From NCBI GenBank assembly GCA_964017185.1, contig OZ024877.1, positions 3,450,006 through 3,514,005 of the forward strand: a stretch of DNA of 64,000 bases, in the 5' to 3' direction. A model generated the notes under the pieces. That model had not been told where the DNA came from, searched no databases, and saw only the letters and a program-made list of their open reading frames with translations. This document shows, piece after piece, positions 31,890 through 44,008 of the stretch (positions within the stretch are counted from its first letter, which is position 1; the number at the start of each line of letters is the position of its first letter). Both the position numbers and the translations under genes were made by a program. Origin of the DNA: Rugalucina vietnamica. Taxonomy: Eukaryota > Mollusca > Bivalvia > Lucinida > Lucinidae.

Positions 31890-32267
31890 GGTACAAGTAG
31901 GTAAAGATCAGGAAAAGGCGCAATCAGAAAAAGATTCCCACTCCAAAAACCGAGGTGGGAAAAAACCAAACTAACAATCAGGTACTTATACCATGAAAAC
32001 ATTTCGTAAGCCGTATGAGCAGCTATTTTCCCAAAAGGTGGCCACTCAGTTACCTTAACTTAACTAAAAATATGAAAACATACATAAGGCGCCAACAGCA
32101 CAAAAATATTTTAAACACCAAGACATAAAACAAAAAGAACCACCACAGAAGTATCGACTTGGAACGATCAGTAACACAAAGTTACTGGCGGGTTTAAATC
32201 GATTTTACATGGCCATAACCTCACCCTCAGCTTCTGCAGTGGTTCATAACATTTAGTTAGTTCTTCC
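31890..32267 (-). mobile_element. 378 bp PLE 3' insertion, TAAA duplication
   Basis: Minus-strand PLE 3' end from AGGTACAAGTAGG to TAGTTAGTTCTTCC. TAAA at 31886-31889 and 32268-32271. It has the same length and nearly the same 5' breakpoint as the copy in the Gmr1-type pol at 41948-42325. Confidence 0.8.
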
Positions 32268-32463
32268 TAAAAAACCTGTTTTTCAAAATTTACTGATTTT
32301 GGCTTAAATTGAAAAATTCACTGACTGATGTCAAAAATCACTGACAAGTCCCTTGCTTTGAAAAAAATGATTTTTCGCTGACCTTTTCCCTGACCATGGA
32401 CACCCTGAATAAGACTTTGCAAGAAAGACAACAATTTTATTTGTCTTACCCAAGGCTCATTAA

Positions 32464-33760
32464 TGCCTAGGTCACACTAACAGTCCGTAAAGTCCGTATC
32501 TGTACGTGCATTATTTACAGGGCACGAAAGATCCGTAGCAAAGCTTAGATAATTGTCAAAAATCAGGCACGGATGAAAAACAAGTAATTGTCCGTATCTA
32601 ATCGGTATTAAAAACCATATCTATTCCGTAACTAAACGTATCTTGTCGTAAGCATTTGTTGCGGATCGATACTGTTTCATATGTGCTGTTTCGTTCGGTT
32701 ACGTAATGAAAAGTATACCGCTTACTCATTGAATCGCCCGTGCGTCCAATGCTTACAAATATGCACGTGCTTTCAATGCATTCCTTTCGCCAGTATGAAC
32801 AGAAGGAGATTTTGCATTGCTTTTACTAGCTGATAAGCAGGCTGCAATATCTAAAAATATGGAGAACAAACGAACAAGCAAACCCACAAATGTTACTCAA
32901 TTTGTAGTACTATAAGAAGATACTTCCGTTGTTTTAGAGTATCACTCGATTGATCAATCACTCGATCGATCCGTCAAGATATCAATCAATCGATCGATTT
33001 CAATCGATCAATCACTCGATTGGTCGATCGTAAGAAGGACCACTCAATCGATCAATCACCCGATCGATCTTGATCGATCACTCGAACTTTCGATCAGTTA
33101 ATCAATCAATTGATCAAACTATCAATCATCGATCAATCAGTATATCGATCGACCCAGAGATCGATCGCGATCGAGCAATCAATCGGCCGATTAATCGATC
33201 AAGCAATCAATCAATTAAAGCATATTTTGTTCTATAATTTCATCACGTGCAGATACGGATGTTTCGTCCGTATCGAAATTTTGACTTTTGTCAAAATTTG
33301 GGCGCGGATTCTACGGACCCTGCGGATACAACACGTACAGCTACGGTCATATACGCATACGATACGAATTGTTACGGATATAACGGATAGATACGTAAGA
33401 CTTGTACGAAGCGTCCGTAGCATACGTATGTGCTAGTGTGACTGTACTTTGACAATAAACAGCGGTTTCTTACATCACATTGCAGCGTTTTATACGCAAG
33501 AGAGCGTAACAAATGCGTATCTGAAGGTGCATGTCCGTGACTAAACGTAACATATGGTATCGAAAGGTATGTAGACAAGTTACTTTCCGTATGCATCCGA
33601 ATATATCCGTAACTATACCGTATGTATTCGTTTTTAAAGGTAATTATAATTACGTAAATTCATTAAGAACAGTTAGCCCCGCCCACTAATTCCTGCGGAT
33701 TGCTACATATAGTATCCGCAACTATCCGCAGCGTACGTAATTGTTAGTGTGACCTAGGCA
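32464..33760. mobile_element. Harbinger-like non-autonomous element, 1297 bp
   Basis: Terminal inverted repeats TGCCTAGGTCACACTAACA at 32464-32482 and 33742-33760, flanked by TAA on both sides. A 3-bp TAA/TWA target is typical of PIF/Harbinger. Subterminal regions are dense in TCCGTA/TACGGA motifs on both strands, as transposase binding arrays can be. No transposase is encoded. Class assignment rests on the duplication length only. Confidence 0.7.
32946..33215. repeat. GATC/ATCAATCG-rich degenerate satellite
   Basis: About 270 bp made largely of ATCGATC, AATCAATC and CACTCGAT units without a strict period, lying in the middle of the Harbinger-like element. Open frames across it are artefacts. 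Confidence 0.75.
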
Positions 33761-33989
33761 TAAGAACACCTCAATGACCATGGATTCTTGATCACACTGC
33801 TGGCATTTCACCTGAAAATAAAGCAGTACATGTATACAGTTCAAAGAAACAGTAAAACTTATTCAAATGAAAGTGACCATAGTGTCAGACAATAGAGTAT
33901 TTGAGCTTAGTCATGGGCAGAACAATTTCATATGAAAAGTGGTTCCTATTAATCTTGTCAACTTTTTATTCCATTACTGCTCATAATCA

Positions 33990-34165
33990 TTCCTTTGTCT
34001 CACCACTGTGTCCAGTGTATGTGGGTTCAAGCCCCCTGTGCCTTTGGTAGTGTGCTTCTGGTTGCACAAAGTATTTTGTCTTAGACTACTTCAGTTTTCG
34101 CCCCGCCTATTGATATGCCCATCTCATACGACCTGAAATAATCTTGAAAGGGCGTAAAAAAAGGT
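33990..34165 (+). repeat. tRNA-derived SINE, 5'-truncated copy
   Basis: Has B box GGGTTCAAGCCCC (~34023), a body shared with the copy at 34583 (TCACCACTGTGTCCAGTG, GTTTTCGCCCC, CTATTGATATGCCC, CTCATACGACC) and the tail AATAATCTTGAAAGGGCGT. The A-box part is missing. Confidence 0.7.
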
Positions 34166-34582
34166 TTGGAAAAAGAGAACACGTTTCACTATAGATATAT
34201 GATGTTCTTGAACATTTATTAATTAATTAAATTTAGACAGGCAAGCTCTTTGACCCAGTGGTAGGGGTCTCCAATGTCCTGGATTCAATGCTATTGTAAA
34301 AGTTCTGGGATGTTATGCAATATTTGGATTTTTGCAAGATACTCTTACAATATTCATGAGACATTTGTAAAAGTGGCTCAATCTCACGACATTAACAATA
34401 AGGTTGTTCCGTTTGTTTTGTAACAAGATAGACCAAAAAAATCCAATTATTTTCAAGACTTGCAACATTTTTGCATCCATCAATTGGTAATGAGATGTTT
34501 GCAAAAGTGTCATAAAAGCCAGTCATACTTTTGATTTACCAAGATTTGCATTTGATTGTGTTACCAGAAGTTTGAAACAATG

Positions 34583-34812
34583 GGGGCAGCCCTAGTGGCC
34601 GAGTGGTTTGGAGCGCTGATATTTTATTACCGCACTTAGCCATTCAAGCATCTCACTGCTGTGTCTGGTGTGGGTTTGAGCCCCACACGTGGCACCAGAC
34701 ATGCCAAACTTTGCTTGCGTGAGTGTCAGGTGGTTTCTCAAGTTTATTCTGTTTTCACCCCTCCTACTGATTGGCCTGTCTCATTATAAGCGAAAATAAT
34801 CTTGAAAGTTAA
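34583..34812 (+). repeat. tRNA-derived SINE, near full length
   Basis: The head has a Ser/Leu-type A box (AGTGGCCGAGTGG) and B box GGGTTTGAGCCCC at 34672-34684. The body and the TAATCTTGAAAG tail match the previous copy. Such heads provide internal RNA polymerase III promoters. Mobility would depend on a partner LINE not identified here. Confidence 0.75.
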
Positions 34813-35287
34813 ACTGGACAAAAAAATGAGACAATCAATGACTTGCAATGGTTTCTCAAGAATTTTTATTACATCAAAAATTGAACAAAATTTTCATTAA
34901 CTGTTGGGAACCACTACCTTCTATCGCAATCCATCCTTATCCTATGCTCGGCCGAAATAAAACACAATCAGGGTGGACATTTCACAAAATACATGTATGC
35001 CCTGGTGCACTACTAGAATGATGTTATTGTCATACCTTAATAGGAAATTTCACAACCTTTCCAGTGATATTAGTAGAGGAACGGATTACTGCCTAGTCAA
35101 AACATTTTTGAGTGTTATAAAGTTTCACTTCAAAATTTCTATTATTTTACAAGACACCAGCTATTATAATTTCATCTTTTGCCAATAAGTTTATGTCAGA
35201 AATTCAAAAGGAATAACCTAACTCTTATCTGAGGTGATAAATACATTGGCACTTGCCTTTGTATAAATTCCCAAGAGCTTTTCTTAA

Positions 35288-37779
35288 TGTCAGGAAGTGT
35301 ATTTTTTGTACCATGGCTTTTTATCAAAGGTGCAACTTGTTTCTTACTGTAAATAGTAACTGTTTTATACCTGTATAATTCTCACTTTACAACTCTGTGG
35401 CTTTACAATAATAATAAGTTTCATAAGCGTAACCTATTGTGAGCTCTTTTTAGCTTCAGGTGGATTTACTGAGAACATTGTTCAATCAGGTTTTAGATTT
35501 CAAAGTGGAAACATGTTGACACGTTACAGACGTATAGGTTATAACTTGAATGTTATGCGACAGTCTGCATGCTTAGTTTTTAACCCAATCACGGTTGATA
35601 ACTATGCTGCCTTCTTTAATTGCACGCCGGTGGGTCGGGCGTCAGACTCTATGATGGCCCCGACTTAAAGCTATTCAATTTAGTTGGTTGGGGCCGGAGC
35701 TTCTTGTCTGTTGCTTGGCCCACCGGGGTCCAACTAATGTTTTTCTTTTGCTCCGGAGTTAGTAAGTTATTCGGCGCCCAGGGATCTCCATCGTCGGGCA
35801 GCTTACTGAATCTGTGAGTCCTGTTATTGGATTCATCAGGATGTTTATCATGATTTATTTGTTTGTTCTTGATGATTCATTGACTAGTTAGAGATTCACC
35901 ACGAGGACCGAAGAACTAACTAAATGTTATGAACCACTGCAGAAGCTGAGGGTGAGGTTATGGCCATGTAAAATCGATTTAAGCCCGCCAGTAACTTTGT
36001 GTTACTGATCGTTCCGAGTCAATACTTCTGTGGTGGTTCTTTTTGTTTCATGTCTTGGTGTTTAAATTATTTTGTGCTGTTGGCGCCTTATGTATGTTTT
36101 CATTTTTCAGTTAAGTTAAGGTAACTGAGTGGCCACCTATTGGGAAAATAGCTACTCATTCGGCTTACGAAATGTTTTTATGGTATATGTACCTGATTGT
36201 TACTTTGGTTTTTTCCCACCTCGGTTTTTGGAGTGGGAATCTTTCTCTGATTGCGCCTTTTCCTGATCTTCGACTACTTGTACCTTTGAATAGTAGATGT
36301 GGAAGATGTGACATTGTAAAATTCTGCCAAGTGTTGAAATAAGGAATTATTGTTTTATTCAAATCTGTAAGTAATCTTTTTCTTGTTTGGTACATTCTCT
36401 GCTGGTTTTGTAAATATAGTGAAATTCTGGAATTGTGAAATTTAGTAATTTGCATTTGGCCGCTTAATTTAGTATAGTAATACCAGTTTACAATTTTTAG
36501 GTGGCCTCTTGGTAGATGATTAGATGCTTTGATATAAACCAGCAGATGGTGTCAACAACACAATATGTGAATTGGCGTTAGATATGGGACTGCAGATGTT
36601 CAGATTAGAATTGGAAGACTATAAAATGACTCTGGAAATACGAAAACTTAAATAAAGTGTTCCAATGGTCATAAATTCAGATGATAAACAATTCGTAATC
36701 TGAAACTGGATAAGTTGGGGAAATATGCAAATAAACTTTGGACTATGTATAGTGATGACGATAGAAATAGTATAGAAAATTATACTTAGAACTTTTGAAG
36801 CAATGTGAAGCTATAGTGTACCAGGAGGGGAAAAACCTTAGCTCAGTGACTAAAAATGTGGTGATGAAACCAATAAACAATTTCATGATTTGATGGGCTA
36901 CATGACAGTTGTATTCGTGTGAAGATACATAAAGAGAAACATTGAGATGAAATCTATGGTGTACCACTAGGGCACTATACATGTTGAGTGACTTTGTGAA
37001 ATGAAAAACTTAAAGATACTTTAACATTAGTGACTTCATTGACCTAGAATTTGACATTGAACAGTTATAAATAAAATTGATTGTTGTAAATAGAATATTG
37101 TACAGCTCTTACCAGAGATTGCACAAACCATAGTGTACCCTGAGGGTCAAAACTGTTTTACTTGAATAATAATATATTTGAATGTGGAACTAGATAAGAG
37201 CTAGTATATATGTAAATAGGATTTGGTAATATTTATTAACCAAGTCCAAAATTATATACAGGTATCTGTGTTAAATGATCAGGAAGGCTCAAACCAGTCA
37301 TATCCAGTGTTGTGCTGTGTGAAAATGTATTAGATGGAAGTTTTGCTGAATTAACTGGAGTTGAATATGCTGATGAAATTTTACTTTATGGACTTTGTGG
37401 ATGTTAGCAATTTGTTGATGAATTTTTGCTGTAGAGTTTAACTTAGTGGATTACTATGCTTAGTGTAATAACTATAGACAGTGGCCACTTATTTTGATTT
37501 TGAGTCTTTGTGAGTAGCTGTGTGATTAATTTCTGAAGCATTCAACAGTTTAAGCATTACAAATCTATACATATAGATAAGATAACGAATTGGTTAGTTG
37601 TAAGAGATCTGGATATTGGTTTGTTTGGGGATAGTCCTGTATCAAGAGATGAATGTCAAAATGTCAGATTAAAGTATCTACTTCGTGGTGAAAAGTGAAT
37701 GATTTGATTTGTTTATTCTATCCTATGATATTATCTTCTTCTAGATTGTTTAATAACACCCAATAACATGTTCATGACA
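35288..37779 (+). repeat. 5' LTR of the Gmr1-type element
   Basis: About 1.73 kb after removing a 766 bp PLE at 35520-36285. It is almost identical to the 3' LTR over its full length, including the frames at 36743-36982, so the element is young. TG..CA ends. Confidence 0.9.
35520..36285 (+). mobile_element. PLE insertion in the 5' LTR, TTGA duplication
   Basis: Plus-strand 5'-truncated copy starting at the RT codons for TRYRRIGYN and ending TTGTACC plus T. TTGA at 35516-35519 and 36286-36289. The uninterrupted site is visible in the 3' LTR near 51453. Confidence 0.9.
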
Positions 37780-37780
37780 A

Positions 37781-37798
37781 TGGCGATCCCGGCAGGAT
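37781..37798 (+). promoter_or_regulatory. Primer binding site
   Basis: TGGCGATCCCGGCAGGAT one base after the 5' LTR. It starts with the TGG expected to pair with tRNA CCA and resembles the complement of tRNA-Arg 3' ends used by some gypsy elements. The tRNA identity is tentative. Confidence 0.7.
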
Positions 37799-37813
37799 CT
37801 AGTTGAAGATAGT

Positions 37814-38960
37814 AGGATACCGAAGCCCCCTTTTTACATCTACATCTTTCTGTTGCAAATGGATTTGTTTCTTCTAAAATTTATGATAAGCGCGATGACT
37901 TTGATTTTGATATAGTAAATTTTCCGTTTTTGGATGGTGACGTTCCTCGTCGTGCTTCTTATGGTGTATACATTTCGCAACTTATTAGGTTTGCTAGAGT
38001 CTGCAATCATGTTACAGACTTCAACGCTCGAAATAAATCTTTAACGGCCAAACTTCTCCAACAGGGCTATCGGTATCATAAACTTCGAAAAACCTTTTCT
38101 AAATTTTATCGTAGACACTATGAAGTGATTTCCAAATATAATGTTGGGATAAAGACGCTTTTAAGTGAGGGTCTTTCGGAACCAGAATTTTATGGTGACT
38201 TGGTTGACAAATTTAAGAAACTTATAGGAAGTAATGATTTTTCTTTTCAGTTTGGAAAGATCATAACACGTTACAGACGTATAGGTTATAACTTGAATGT
38301 TATGCGACAGTCTGCATGCTATGATGGCCCCGACTTAAAGCTATTCATTTTAGTTGGTTGGGGCCGGAGCTTCTTGTCTGTTGCTTGGCCCACCGGGGTC
38401 CAACTGATGTTTTTCTTTAGCTCCGGAGTTAGTAAGTTATTTGGCGCCCAGGGATCTCCATCGTCGGACAGCTTACTGAATCTGTGAGTCCTGGTTTTTG
38501 ATTCATCAGGATGTTTATCATGATTTATTTGTTTGTTCTTGATGATTCATTTACTAGTTAGAGATTCACCACGAGGACCGAAGAACTAACTAAATGTTAT
38601 GAACCACTGCGGAAGCTGAGGGTGAGGTTACGGCCGTGTAAAATCGATTTAAACCCGCCAGTAACTTTGTGTTACTGATCGTTCCAAGTCGATACTTCTG
38701 TGGTGGTTCATTTTGTTTTATGTCTTGGTGTTTAAAATATTTTTGTGCTGTTGGCGCCTTATGTATGTTTGCATATTTTTAGTTAAGTTAAGGTAACTGA
38801 GTGGCCACCTATTGGGAAAATAGCTGCTCATTCGGCTTACGAAATGTTTTCATGGTATATGTACCTGATTGTTAGTTTGGTTTTTTCCCACCTCGGTTTT
38901 TGGAGTGGGAGTCTTTTTCTGATTTCGCCTTTTCCTGATCTTTGCCTACTTGTACTTTTT
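37814..38960 (+). mobile_element. PLE insertion in the leader between primer site and gag
   Basis: Starts at GATACCGAAGCCCC within the RT and ends GTACTTTTTT. TAGT flanks it (37810-37813 and 38961-38964). The RT frame (37930 onward) runs from FLDGDVPRR through the thumb, but ~80 bases encoding the family's C-terminus are deleted, joining SAC to the 3' UTR. The same 5' breakpoint is seen at 63489. Confidence 0.85.
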
Positions 38961-38994
38961 TAGTGTATTGACGAATCAGTTATCTGCTTTCAAT

Positions 38995-39990
38995 ATGGAA
39001 GACATCACAAAATTAATTGAGTTGGGGAAGGATATGGGTTTAAAGGGAAGTGAACTGGCAGCTTTTATAGATAATAGAGAGAAAATGATTAGGAAGGCTG
39101 AAAAAGAAAAACAGAATGTAGAGAGAGAAGAGAGAGCAAGGGAAAGAGAAGAGAGAATAAAAGATAAAGAGTATCAAGAAAATGAAAAACAGGCGATTTC
39201 GAAATTACAATTAGCTGAAAAACAAATAGAATTAGCAAAAATAAATGCAGACAGCAAGACAGGGTTAGTGTCTATGACTCCAGATATTAAAGCTAAAATG
39301 CCAAAGTTACCACCCTTCAATGAGGCTAGAGATAATATGGACTCCTATTTAAAAAGGTTTGAGAGATTTGCTACCAATGCCAAATGGCCGAAGGGATAAT
39401 GGGCTACTAATTTGTCTTCTTTGTTACAAGGTAAGGCCTTAGATGTTTATTCTCGCCTTTCTACTTTTGAAGCTACAAATTATGATAAATTATGTGATGC
39501 TCTTTTAAAGAGATACCAATTAACTGAGGAGGGTTTTCGCCAGAAATTTAGATCAAGTAGGCAAGAAACAGGTGAGACAGCAGGTCAGTTTGTAGTACGG
39601 TTGTCCAGTTATTTATCTAGGTGGATGGAGTTGGGTAAGGTTGATGAAACTTATGAAGACCTAAGAGATTTAATTCTGAGAGAACAGTTTAATAATGTTC
39701 CAAATAGGAGTCTTGTACTTTTCCTTAAAGAAAGGAAGATTACATCCATAGATGAAATGGTTGAATTAGCTGAGCAGTACCACGAAGCTCATTCAGTGAA
39801 TGATAACAGTAACAGAACTAATTACAGTAATAAGAGTGACAATAGAACAGAGGTAAGGAAAGAGGGTATCAGAGGTCAGGTAGTAGAAGGAACTAGACAG
39901 CCAAGGGTATTCAAGGAACGGGTCTGTTATACTGTAGTTGTGGTAAGTCAGATCATTTTATTCGTGAGTGTCCACACAAGAATTCACTGA
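38995..39990 (+). pseudogene. gag: gag
   Basis: Starts at ATG 38995 (MEDITKLIEL). Residues ~25-100 are a highly charged coiled coil, followed by the capsid-like part LPPFNEARDNMDSYLKRFERFA and LLQGKALDVYSRL. A TAA at 39397-39399 interrupts the frame just before WATN, and the frame is otherwise continuous. A CCHC zinc knuckle begins at RVCYT near 39925, where a short insertion shifts the frame. The remaining knuckle residues CGKSDHFIREC are in the pol frame. Gag would form the particle and bind RNA, but this copy is broken. Confidence 0.85.
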
Positions 39991-41843
39991 AACAAAGTTC
40001 AAACTATAAAACTGCTTCTTTAGAAACAGATGAAAGTCAAAAGAAAGAAATAGATGAGACAGATTCAGAGGTTGGAAAGGCTGAGGCAGGTATAACAATA
40101 GAAAAATCCGCTGCCACATGCATAGTTTTAACACCCATGAGTAATCCGTGCTCATTTGTAAACTCAAGTCTGGATGTTAGAACAAATGTGAAGACTGTTC
40201 ATGAGGTTGATTTAGTGAACATTGCATGTCATGGTTCAGGAGAACATATGGGTAGCAGAAAGGAAACTATGCCAGTTAGAGAAGGCTTAACAGGAGAGTC
40301 AAAAGTTCTGGTTATTCGTGATAGTGGTTGTAATTCAGTTCTAGTGAAACGCGAGTTAATACAAGAAGGTGAGTATACTGGGAAAGAGGTATCATGTATT
40401 TTAGCTGATGGTACCAAAAGGATGTTTCCAGTTGCTAGAATTAATGTACATAATCCTTTCTATGAAGGTCAGGTCGAAGCACTTAGTATGGAAAATCCAG
40501 TGTATGATTTAGTCATTGGGAACATTGAAGGGGCAAGAGCAGCGGATGATCCTAATTTAAACTGGAAGGATGAAGTAAGTAGTATGGAAGAAAGTATCAA
40601 AGATGGAATGGCGCAGTGTGAGGTAAGTGCAGTAGAAACTAGAGCTCAAAAACAAAAGGGAAAAATGAAGACATCACTAAAGGTACCAGAACCAATAAAT
40701 GATATATCACCAGAGCAAATAAGACAATATCAGCTGTCGGATGAAACACTCAATGATGTGCGGGACAAAGGAACTACAGGTGAGATAATAAACTGTAAAG
40801 ATGGATCTACAGTTCAATACTATGTCAAACAGGGTTTGTACTATAGACTTTACACATGTGCTGGAGATGATCCTCAAATATTCCGACAAGTAATTGTCCC
40901 ACAAAAGTTAAGATTATGTGTATTACAAACAGCTCATGATGGTATAATGTCTGGTCATTTCGGTATCAGAAAAACAACTGATAAGATATTGTCAAAGTTT
41001 TATTGGCCAGGACTAAGAAGTGATGTCCGTAACTATTGCAAATCATGTGACACATGTCAGAAAACTTTTCCAAAAGGTAGAGTCAGTAAATTCCCTCTTG
41101 GAAAAATGCCCCTTATAGACACCCCCTTTTCAAGAGTTGCTATTGATTTAATTGGCCCAATACACCCTCCTTCTGATGAAGGTCATAGATTTGTTTTAAC
41201 TGTAGTTGACTACGCCACTCGGTATCCAGAGGCGGTGGCACGCAAGCGCATAGATACTGAAAGCGTTGCAGAGGCACTTATTGAAATATACAGTCGTGTA
41301 GGAATTCCAAGGGAGGTACTGAGTGACCAAGGCAAACATTTCACTTCGGATCTTATGAAGGAGGTGAGTAGACTTCTCTCAGTAAGACAACTTACAACAA
41401 CGCCGTATCATCCTTCATGCAATGGATTAGTTGAGAGATTCAACGGAACCCTTAAATCAATGTTAAGAAAATGCTGTGAAGAACAACCTAGGCAGTGGAA
41501 TAGATTAATTCCTGCCCTTTTATTTGCCTACAGGGACTCTGTGCAGGACAGCACAGGATGCACACCTTTCCAGCTTTTATACGGACATCAGGTAAGAGGA
41601 CCATTAACTATATTGAGAGAGTTGTGGACTAGAGACTTTGAAGACGAAGAGGTCAAAACAACATACCAGTATGTTGTTGACCTTCGCCAGAGGTTAGAAG
41701 AAACTTGCAAAATAGCACAAGAGGAACTTAGTAAAAGCAGTAAGAATTACAAAACTTATTATGACATGAAAACGAAGGACAGGCAGTTCAAAACAGGGGA
41801 AGAAGTCCTTTTATTACTTCCCAGTGATAACAATAAGTTTTAA
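39939..41843 (+). pseudogene. pol: pol part 1: zinc knuckle, protease and integrase
   Basis: One open frame. Numbered from Met 40137, the aspartic protease has DSG at 62-64 and LADGT at 89-93. After a short linker the integrase follows with no RT between. Zinc-binding H267-x6-H274 and C304-x2-C307, then core D337, D397 and E433 (DD35E), and SDQGKHFTS and ERFNGT signatures are all present. The GPF-type chromodomain-like tail lies just past 41843 after a 1-base frameshift. Integrase catalyses insertion of the DNA copy. Its catalytic residues look intact. Confidence 0.9.
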
Positions 41844-41947
41844 TGCAGTGGAAAGGGCCCTTCACAATCACAGAAAAGGTCAATGCAGTGGATTATAAGG
41901 TTAACATAAAGGGTAAAGTGAAAACTTACCATGGCAATATGCTAAAA

Positions 41948-42325
41948 AGGTACAAGTAGGCAAAGATCAGGAAAAGGCGCAATCAGAAAAAGATTCCCAC
42001 TCCAAAAACCGAGGTGGGAAAAAACCAAACTAACAATCAGGTACTTATACCATGAAACATATCGTAAGCCGAATGAGCAGCTATTTTCCCAATAGGTGGC
42101 CACTCAGTTACCTTAACTTAACTAAAATTATGAAAACATACATAAGGCGCCAACAGCACAAAAAATTTTAAACACCAAGACATAAAACAAAAAGAACCAC
42201 TACAGAAGTATCGACTTGGAACGATCAGTAACACAAAGTTACTGGCGGGCTTAAACCGGTTTTACAGGTACCTAACCTCACCCTCAGCTTCTGCAGTGGT
42301 TCACAACATTTAGTTAGTTCTTCGG
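41948..42325 (-). mobile_element. 378 bp PLE insertion in pol, TAAAA duplication
   Basis: Minus-strand PLE 3' end between integrase tail and RT. TAAAA at 41943-41947 and 42326-42330. The host codons for HGNML and KRYYRR become continuous across the joined site. Confidence 0.9.
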
Positions 42326-42330
42326 TAAAA

Positions 42331-43915
42331 CGGTATTATAGAAGACCATACAATGGAGAGGACAGAAATGATGTAAGTAGTACACAGACAGTATCATGTA
42401 TTTCAGTCATTGAAGAAACGGATGTTGAGACAAGTACAGAATCTGAGGTGTTTCATGCAAAAGACAATAGTGGGGTATATATTCAATTTCCTACTTATGT
42501 GGCAAAGGAGTCAGTACGTGATGTTTAGGTTAGTAGTGATTTAACAATTGAAGAGCAGGCAGAGGTTCAAGAACTCTTAACTGAATTTTCAGATGTTTTT
42601 ACTGATGTCCCTGGGACAACAAATATTGTGGAGCATGAAATCATTTTAACATCTAGTCAACCTGTTAGGTCTAAACAGTATCCTGCCCCTTATTCACTGA
42701 AAAAAGACATCAAACAAGAGATTGAAAATATGATAAAAATGGATATTATAGAACCTTGTACCTCACCATATGCATCCCCTGTTGTAATGGTAAGGAAAGC
42801 AGATGGCTTTTATAGATTCTGCTGTGATTTTCGAAAATTGAACAGCATAACAGTTTTCGATGCAGAGCCCATTGGGAATCCTGAAGAAATATTTGCAAAA
42901 ATGGCCCAAAGTAGATATTTTACAAAAAATTGACTTGTCCAAAGGCTATTGGCAAATCTAGATGAAGAGATCTAGTCAGCCACTCACAGCATTTATCACT
43001 TCAGAAGGGTTATTTGCTTTTAAAAAGATGCCTTTTGGATTAATAAATTCTGGGGCAACCTTCTGTAGAATGATGAGAATCTTATTGAAAGGGTTAGAAA
43101 GTACTGACAATTTCGTAGATGACATCATTGTACACACTCAATCATGGCAGGTACACATTTCATGTCTCAGACAACTATTCCAAAGGTTAAGAGAAGCACA
43201 GTTGACAGCGAGACTATCAAAATGTGTTGTAGGTGTAGAAAGTGTGGCATTCCTAGGGCATATATTAGGTGCAGGTACAATCAAACCAAGTCCAGAAAAG
43301 GTAAGAGATATAAGAAATTGCCAAAGGCCAACCAACAAGAAGCAAGTCCGGTCCTTTTTAGGATTAGTCGGGTATTACAGAAAGTTTGTACCCAATTTCA
43401 GTGCCATTTCTGCTCCTCTGTCTGACCTCACGAGGAAGGGTCAACCTAGTAAGGTAAGATGGGGGCAAGAACAAGAGAATGCATTTGTCTGTTTGATAAA
43501 TCAACTCAGTCAATCTCCTATACTTTGTCTGCCAAATTTAGAGAAAGAATTTATCCTGCAGACTGATGCATCTGATCTTGGTATTGGTGCCGTTTTGCTG
43601 CAACAGTATGGGGAATATAGGTTTCCTGTGTATTTTGCAAGCAAAAAACTCTTAGACAGAGAGAAGCATTATTCTGTCATAGAAAAAGAATGCCTGGCTA
43701 TTGTATGGTCAGTACAGAAGTTTCAAAGTTACCTATATGGTAAAGAGTTTTCCCTGGAAACAGATCACCAGCCCTTGATTTACTTGAACAAGGCAAAGGT
43801 AAACAATGCCAGGTTGATGAGGTGGGCATTAGCACTTCAGCCTTTCAAGATGAGACTTGAAAGTATCAAGGGAAGCAAAAACAATGCTGCTGACATTTTG
43901 AGTAGAATGATGTAA
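42331..43915 (+). pseudogene. pol: pol part 2: reverse transcriptase and RNase H
   Basis: RT begins around FSDVFTDVPG and SLKKDIKQEIENM, with SPVVMVRKADG and the region leading to DLSKGYW. Breaks are a TAG near 42526, a frameshift near 42930 and a stop near 42960. The second frame (42962-43915) has MPFGLINSGATF, catalytic FVDD (residues 51-54), FLGLVGYYRKF, then RNase H with TDAS (D202), KECLAIVW and ETDHQPL (D268), ending ILSRMM. RNase H is C-terminal and nothing but the polypurine tract follows, confirming that integrase is upstream. Confidence 0.9.
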
Positions 43916-43995
43916 AAAATATTTGGAGGTCACAGAATTTGAATTGTAAGAATGCAAGGTTTTAAAAAAAAAATGATGTTATCTTTTTTTTCTGT

Positions 43996-44008
43996 GAAGG
44001 ATGGAGGT
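43996..44008 (+). promoter_or_regulatory. Polypurine tract
   Basis: GAAGGATGGAGGT directly before the 3' LTR start at 44011, preceded by a T-rich stretch, the usual context for plus-strand priming. Confidence 0.75.

Larger units (their letters stand above)
33761..35287. other. Intergenic DNA carrying two SINE copies
   Basis: Apart from the SINEs at 33990-34165 and 34583-34812 I recognise nothing. The CTTAA just before 35288 is the target duplication of the LTR element. Confidence 0.5.

Noticed and set aside
33110..33436. 108-codon frame over the GATC-rich satellite
   Set aside because: Repeat-derived composition with no domain, inside a non-coding transposable element.
36743..36982. 79-codon frame shared with 51909-52148
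   Set aside because: Both lie at the same position in the two LTRs. The sharing reflects LTR identity, not a conserved gene.
39925..39945. Programmed gag-pol frameshift
   Set aside because: The frame change falls inside the zinc knuckle, where it destroys the Cys spacing. A small insertion lesion is simpler.
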